DNA of 64,000 nucleotides, taken from assembly GCA_016700115.1 (NCBI GenBank), contig CP064999.1:3348001-3412000 (forward strand), in the 5' to 3' direction. The notes beneath the pieces are model-generated. The model saw only the letters and a program-made list of their open reading frames with translations, ran no database searches and was not told the DNA's origin. The translations under genes were made by a program, and so were the position numbers. Positions 55,122 through 61,100 of this stretch are shown one piece after another (the stretch's first letter is position 1; the number at the start of each line of letters is the position of its first letter). Source of the stretch: Sphingobacteriales bacterium. Lineage in GTDB: Bacteria > Bacteroidota > Bacteroidia > Chitinophagales > UBA2359.

Positions 55122-56110
55122 CTAATGTTTCCTGTTTTGGAGGCACAAACGGATCAATCAACCTGACAGTTACCGGCGGCACCTCACCCTACACGTATAA
55201 CTGGGGCGGAGGGGTAACGACAGAAGACCTGACGGGTTTAAGTATAGGAACCTACAATGTAACTGTAACTGATGCGAACAGTTGTACGGCGACGACGAGT
55301 GCGACGGTAAATCAGCCTGCAGTTGCGATGTCATTATCTACTAGTGTAACTAATGTTTCCTGTTTTGGAGGCACAAACGGAGCAATCAACCTGACAGTTA
55401 CCGGCGGCACCTCACCCTACACGTATAATTGGGGCGGAGGGGTAACGACAGAAGACCTGACGGGTTTAAGCACAGGAACCTACAATGTAACCGTAACTGA
55501 TTCGAACAGTTGTACAGCAACGACGAGTGCGACGGTAAATCAGCCTGCATCTGCGATGTCATTATCTACAATTGTGACCGATGTTTCCTGTTTTGGAGGC
55601 ACGAACGGAGCGATCAACCTGACAGTTACCGGCGGCACCTCACCCTACACGTATAACTGGGGCGGAGGGGTAACGACGGAAGATCTGACGGGCTTAAGCA
55701 CAGGAACCTACAATGTAACCGTAACTGATGCAAACAGTTGTACGACGACGACGAGTGCGACGGTAAATCAGCCTGCAGCTGCGATGTCATTATCTACTAG
55801 TGTAACTAATGTTTCCTGTTTTGGAGGCACAAACGGAGCAATCAACCTGACAGTTACCGGCGGCACCTCACCCTACACGTATAATTGGGGCGGAGGGGTA
55901 ACGACAGAAGACCTGACGGGCTTAAATACAGGAACCTACAATGTAACCGTAACTGATGCAAACAGTTGTACGGCGACGACAAGTGCGACGGTAAATCAGC
56001 CTGCAGCTGCGATGTCATTATCTACACCAGACCGATGTTTCCTGTTTTGGAGGCACAAACGGAGCAATCAACCTGACAGTTACCGGCGGCACCTCACCCT
56101 ACACCTATAA
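55055..56110 (+). CDS. SprB-repeat protein fragment in the -1 frame
   Basis: Continuation of the giant gene after the one-base deletion at about 55114, where TCTACTAGTG of sister copies is TCTACAGTG. It covers class A units 55128 to 56038 and ends when a further two-base loss near 56030 returns the reading to the original frame. It has no start signal of its own and, if the sequence is right, would not be translated as an adhesin. It is best read as part of the same locus. Confidence 0.6.
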   Translation: MYGDDECDGKSACSCDVIIYSVTNVSCFGGTNGSINLTVTGGTSPYTYNWGGGVTTEDLTGLSIGTYNVTVTDANSCTATTSATVNQPAVAMSLSTSVTNVSCFGGTNGAINLTVTGGTSPYTYNWGGGVTTEDLTGLSTGTYNVTVTDSNSCTATTSATVNQPASAMSLSTIVTDVSCFGGTNGAINLTVTGGTSPYTYNWGGGVTTEDLTGLSTGTYNVTVTDANSCTTTTSATVNQPAAAMSLSTSVTNVSCFGGTNGAINLTVTGGTSPYTYNWGGGVTTEDLTGLNTGTYNVTVTDANSCTATTSATVNQPAAAMSLSTPDRCFLFWRHKRSNQPDSYRRHLTLHL

Positions 56111-56237
56111 CTGGGGTGGAGGGGTAACGACAGAAGACCTGACGGGTTTAAGTATAGGAACCTACAATGTAACTGTAACTGATGCGAACAGTTGTACGGC
56201 GACGATTAGTGCGACGGTAAATCAGCCTGCAGCTGCG

Positions 56238-57479
56238 ATGTCATTATCTACAATTGTGACCGATGTTTCCTGTTTTGGAGGCACAAACGGAGCAATCAAC
56301 CTGACAGTTACCGGCGGCACCTCACCCTACACGTATAATTGGGGCGGAGGGGTAACGACAGAAGACCTGACGGGTTTAAGCACAGGAACCTACAATGTAA
56401 CCGTAACTGATTCGAACAGTTGTACAGCAACGACGAGTGCGACGGTAAATCAGCCTGCATCTGCGATGTCATTATCTACAATTGTGACCGATGTTTCCTG
56501 TTTTGGAGGCACGAACGGAGCGATCAACCTGACAGTTACCGGCGGCACCTCACCCTACACGTATAACTGGGGCGGAGGGGTAACGACGGAAGACCTGACA
56601 GGCTTAAGCACAGGAACCTACAATGTAACCGTAACTGATGCGAACGGTTGTACGGCGACGACGAGTGCGACGGTAAATCAGCCTGCAGTTGCGATGTCAT
56701 TATCTACTAGTGTAACTAATGTTTCCTGTTTTGGAGGCACAAACGGATCAATCAACCTGACAGTTACCGGCGGCACCTCACCCTACACGTATAACTGGGG
56801 CGGAGGGGTAACGACAGAAGACCTGACGGGTTTAAGTATAGGAACCTACAATGTAACTGTAACTGATGCGAACAGTTGTACGGCGACGACAAGTGCGACG
56901 GTAAATCAGCCTGCATCTGCGATGTCATTATCTACAATTGTGACCGATGTTTCCTGTTTTGGAGGCACAAACGGAGCAATCAACCTGACAGTTACCGGCG
57001 GCACCTCACCCTACACGTATAACTGGGGCGGAGGGGTAACGACAGAAGACCTGACGGGCTTAAGTACAGGAACCTACAATGTAACCGTAACTGATGCAAA
57101 CAGTTGTACAGCGACGACAAGTGCGACGGTAAATCAGCCTGCAGCTGCGATGTCATTATCTACAATTGTGACCGATGTTTCCTGTTTTGGAGGCACAAAC
57201 GGAGCAATCAACCTGACAGTTACCGGCGGCACCTCACCCTACACGTATAATTGGGGCGGAGGGGTAACGACAGAAGACCTGACGGGCTTAAATACAGGAA
57301 CCTACAATGTAACCGTAACTGATGCAAACAGTTGTACGGCGACGACAAGTGCGACGGTAAATCAGCCTGCGCCTGCGATGTCATTATCTACAATTAGGAC
57401 CGATGTTTCCCTGTTTTGGAGGCACAAACGGAGCAATCAACCTGACAGTTACCGGCGGCACCTCACCCTACACGTATAA
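56238..57479 (+). CDS. SprB-repeat protein fragment back in the original frame
   Basis: After the two-base loss near 56030 the original frame is open again, from about 56034. The Met at 56238 is an internal AMSLST residue, present in every class A unit, not a real start. The segment ends where an extra C in TTTCCCTGTT near 57412 shifts the frame by one. Confidence 0.6.
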   Translation: MSLSTIVTDVSCFGGTNGAINLTVTGGTSPYTYNWGGGVTTEDLTGLSTGTYNVTVTDSNSCTATTSATVNQPASAMSLSTIVTDVSCFGGTNGAINLTVTGGTSPYTYNWGGGVTTEDLTGLSTGTYNVTVTDANGCTATTSATVNQPAVAMSLSTSVTNVSCFGGTNGSINLTVTGGTSPYTYNWGGGVTTEDLTGLSIGTYNVTVTDANSCTATTSATVNQPASAMSLSTIVTDVSCFGGTNGAINLTVTGGTSPYTYNWGGGVTTEDLTGLSTGTYNVTVTDANSCTATTSATVNQPAAAMSLSTIVTDVSCFGGTNGAINLTVTGGTSPYTYNWGGGVTTEDLTGLNTGTYNVTVTDANSCTATTSATVNQPAPAMSLSTIRTDVSLFWRHKRSNQPDSYRRHLTLHV

Positions 57480-57705
57480 TTGGGGCGGAGGGGTAACGAC
57501 AGAAGACCTGATGGGTTTAAGCACAGGAACCTACAATGTAACCGTAACTGATGCAAACAGTTGTACGGCGACGACAAGTGCGACGGTAAATCAGCCTGCG
57601 CCTGCGATGTCATTATCTACACCAGACCGATGTTTCCTGTTTTGGAGGCACAAACGGAGCAATCAACCTGACAGTTACCGGCGGCACCTCACCCTACACG
57701 TATAA
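57403..57705 (+). CDS. SprB-repeat fragment, +1 frame, one unit
   Basis: One class A unit read in the +1 frame after the extra base near 57412. It is ended by the second occurrence of the CACCAGACC junction near 57625, which removes two bases. It is a continuation fragment of the giant gene and not an independent gene. Confidence 0.45.
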   Translation: MFPCFGGTNGAINLTVTGGTSPYTYNWGGGVTTEDLMGLSTGTYNVTVTDANSCTATTSATVNQPAPAMSLSTPDRCFLFWRHKRSNQPDSYRRHLTLHV

Positions 57706-57736
57706 TTGGGGCGGAGGGGTAACGACAGAAGACCTG

Positions 57737-58150
57737 ATGGGTTTAAGCACAGGAACCTACAATGTAACCGTAACAGACGGCAACAGTTGTATAGCGATTA
57801 TAAGCATCACCATCGTTGAGCCATCCGCGTTAACCTTAAGCGAGACGCATACGGAAGTGGGATGTTTTGGAGCAGACATGGGAGCGATAGACCTGAGTGT
57901 AACGGGCGGAACCCTGCCCTATAGCTATAGCTGGAGCAATGGTTCGACGGGTGAAGACCTGACCGGATTGTTAGCAGGGACTTACGAGGTTACGGTAACC
58001 GACGATAACAGTTGTATAGCGATTATAAGCATCACCATCGTTGAGCCATCCGCGTTAACCTTAAGCGAGACGCATACGGAAGTGGGATGTTTTGGAGCAG
58101 ACATGGGAGCGATAGACCTGAGTGTAACGGGCGGAACCCCTGCCCTATAG
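57737..58150 (+). CDS. SprB-repeat fragment covering the class A/class B junction
   Basis: This frame covers the hybrid unit and the first two class B units (VGCFGADMGAIDLSVTGG). It is ended by an extra C (GGAACCCCTG instead of GGAACCCTG) near 58138, after which the repeats continue in the original frame of the giant gene. Confidence 0.5.
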   Translation: MGLSTGTYNVTVTDGNSCIAIISITIVEPSALTLSETHTEVGCFGADMGAIDLSVTGGTLPYSYSWSNGSTGEDLTGLLAGTYEVTVTDDNSCIAIISITIVEPSALTLSETHTEVGCFGADMGAIDLSVTGGTPAL

Positions 58151-61100
58151 CTATAGCTGGAGCAATGGTTCGACGGGTGAAGACCTGACCGGATTGTTAG
58201 CAGGGACTTACGAGGTTACGGTAACCGACGATAACAGTTGTATAGCGACCTTAAGCATCACCATCACCGAGCCATCCGCGTTAATCTTAAGCGAGACGCA
58301 TACGGAAGTAGGATGTTTTGGAGATGCAACGGGAGTGATAGACCTGAGCGTATCGGGCGGAACCCTGCCATATAGCTATAGCTGGAGCAATGGTTCGACG
58401 GATGAAGACCTGACCGGATTGGTAGCAGGGACTTATGATGTGACAGTAACAGACGGCAATAGTTGTACAGCGACCTTAAGCATTACCATCACCGAGCCAT
58501 CCGCGTTAATCTTAAGCGAGAACCATACGGAAGTAGGATGTTTTGGAGGAGCAACGGGCGCGATAGACCTGAGTGTAACGGGAGGAACCCTGCCCTATAA
58601 CTATAACTGGAGCAATGGTTCGACAGTTGAAGATTTGGGAAGTTTGACGACAGGAACTTACACGGTGACAGTAACCGACGGGAACAGTTGTACGGCGACC
58701 TTAAGTATTACCATCACCGAGCCATCCGCGTTAATCTTAAGCGAGACCCATACGGAAGTGGGATGTTTTGGAGATGCAACGGGTGCGATAGACCTGAGCG
58801 TATCGGGTGGAACCCTGCCTTATAGCTATAGCTGGAGCAACGGTTCGACTGGTGAAGATTTGGGAAGTTTGACAATAGGAACTTACACAGTGACAGTAAC
58901 CGACGGCAACAGTTGTACGGCGACCTTAAGCATCACCATTGTTGAGCCATCCGCGTTAATCTTAAGCGAGACCCATACAGAAGTGGGATGTTTTGGAGCA
59001 GCAACGGGAGCGATAGACCTGAGTGTAACGGGTGGAACCCTGCCTTATAGCTATAGCTGGAGCAACGGTTCGTCGGGAGAAGACCTGACCGGGTTGGTTT
59101 CAGGGACTTACGAGGTTACGGTAACCGACAGTAACAGTTGTACGGCGACCTTAAGCATCACCATCACCGAGCCATCCGCCTTAACCTTAAGCGAGACCCA
59201 TACGGAAGTGGGATGTTTTGGAGGAGCCACGGGAGCGATAGACCTGAGTGTAACGGGCGGAACCCTGCCCTACACTTATAGCTGGAGCAATGGTTCGACG
59301 GGAGAAGACCTGACCGGGTTGTTAGCAGGGACTTACAATATCACCGTAACAGACGGGAACAGTTGTACGGAGACCTTAAGCATCGTCATCGTTGAGCCAT
59401 CCGCCTTAACCTTAAGTGAGACGCATACGGAAGTGGGATGTTTTGGAGCAGCAACGGGAGCGATAGACCTGAGTGTAACGGGAGGAACTCTGCCCTACAG
59501 CTATAGTTGGAGCAACGGTTCGACGGGAGAAGACCTGACTGGGTTGTTAGCAGGCACTTACGATGTGACAGTAACCGACGGCAACAGTTGTACAGCAAGT
59601 TTAAGTATCACCATCACTGAGCCATCCGCGTTAATCTTAAGCGAGACGCATACGGAAGTGGGATGTTTTGGAGCAGCTACGGGAGCGATAGACCTGAGTG
59701 TAACGGGAGGAACCCTGCCTTATAGCTATAGCTGGAGCAACGGTTCGACAGTTGAAGATTTGGGAAGTTTGACGACAGGAACTTACACAGTGACAGTAAC
59801 CGATGGCAACAGTTGTACGGCGACCTTAAGCATCACCATCACCGAGCCATCCGCGTTAATCTTAAGCGAGACCCATACGGAAGTGGGATGTTTTGGAGCA
59901 GCCACGGGAGCAATAGACCTGAGTGTAACGGGCGGAATCCTGCCTTATAGCTATAGCTGGAGCAATGGTTCGACAGTTGAAGATTTGGGAAGTTTGACGA
60001 CAGGAACTTACACGGTGACAGTAACAGACGGGAACAATTGTACGGCGACGTTAAGCATCACCATCGTTGAGCCATCCGCGTTAACCTTAAGTGAGACGCA
60101 TACAGAAGTGGGATGTTTTGGTGCAGCTACGGGAGCAATAGACTTGGGTGTAACGGGTGGAACCCTGCCTTATAGCTATAGCTGGAGCAATGGTTCGACA
60201 GTTGAAGATTTGGGAAGTTTGACGACAGGAACTTACACGGTGACAGTAACAGACGGGAACAATTGTACGGCGACGTTAAGCATCACCATCGTTGAGCCAT
60301 CCGCGTTAACCTTAAGTGAGACGCATACAGATGTGGGATGTTTTGGAGCAGCTACGGGAGCAATAGACTTGGGTGTAACGGGCGGAACCCTGCCTTATAG
60401 CTATAACTGGAGCAACGGTTCGACGGGTGAAGACCTGACTGGGTTGTTAGCAGGCACTTACGATGTGACAGTAACCGACGGCAACAGTTGTACAGCAAGT
60501 TTAAGCATCACCATCACTGAGCCATCCGCGTTAACCTTAAGTGAGACCCATACTGAAGTGGGATGTTTTGGAGGAGCAACGGGCGCGATAGACCTGAGTG
60601 TAACGGGTGGAACCCTGCCCTATAGCTATAGTTGGAGCAACGGGTCGACGGGAGAAGACCTGACCGGATTGGTAGCAGGCACTTACGAGGTTACCGTAAC
60701 CGACGGCAACAGTTGTACGGCGACCTTAAGTATTAACATCACCGAGCCATCCGCCTTAATCTTAAGCGAGACCCATACAGAAGTGGGATGTTTTGGAGGA
60801 GCCACGGGAGCGATAGACCTGAGTGCAACGGGTGGAACCCTGCCCTACACTTATAGTTGGAGTAATGGTTCGACGGGAGAAGACCTGACCGGATTGGGTT
60901 CAGGGACTTACGATATCACCGTAACAGACGGCAACAGTTGTACGGCGACCTTAAGCATTACTATCACCGAGCCGTCCGCGTTAACCTTAAGTGAGACCCA
61001 TACGGAAGTGGGATGTTTTGGAGGAGCGACGGGCGCGATAGACCTGAGTGTAACGGGCGGAACCCTGCCCTATAGCTATAGCTGGAGCAATGGTTCGACG

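Larger units (their letters stand above)
53761..57860 (+). repeat. Class A SprB repeats, 228 bp, 18 copies
   Basis: Units start at 53761 and repeat every 228 bases (76 residues) except at indels; I count 18. Each reads VSCFGGTNGAINLTVTGG, then SPYTYNWGGG, TEDLTGLSTGTYNVTVTDANSC and a linker ATVNQPAxAMSLSTxVTxV (cited in pieces). Copies are nearly identical at DNA level and GC is about 50%, above the unique part of the gene. Variants (GTNGSI, TDSNSC, NQPAS) recur at multi-unit distances, showing block duplication. The last unit (57633) is a hybrid whose second half is class B. Confidence 0.95.

Noticed and set aside
55122..58139. Separate small genes in the broken part of the SprB array
   Set aside because: Their Met codons are internal to every repeat (AMSLST) and there is no ribosome binding site; they are fragments of one gene.
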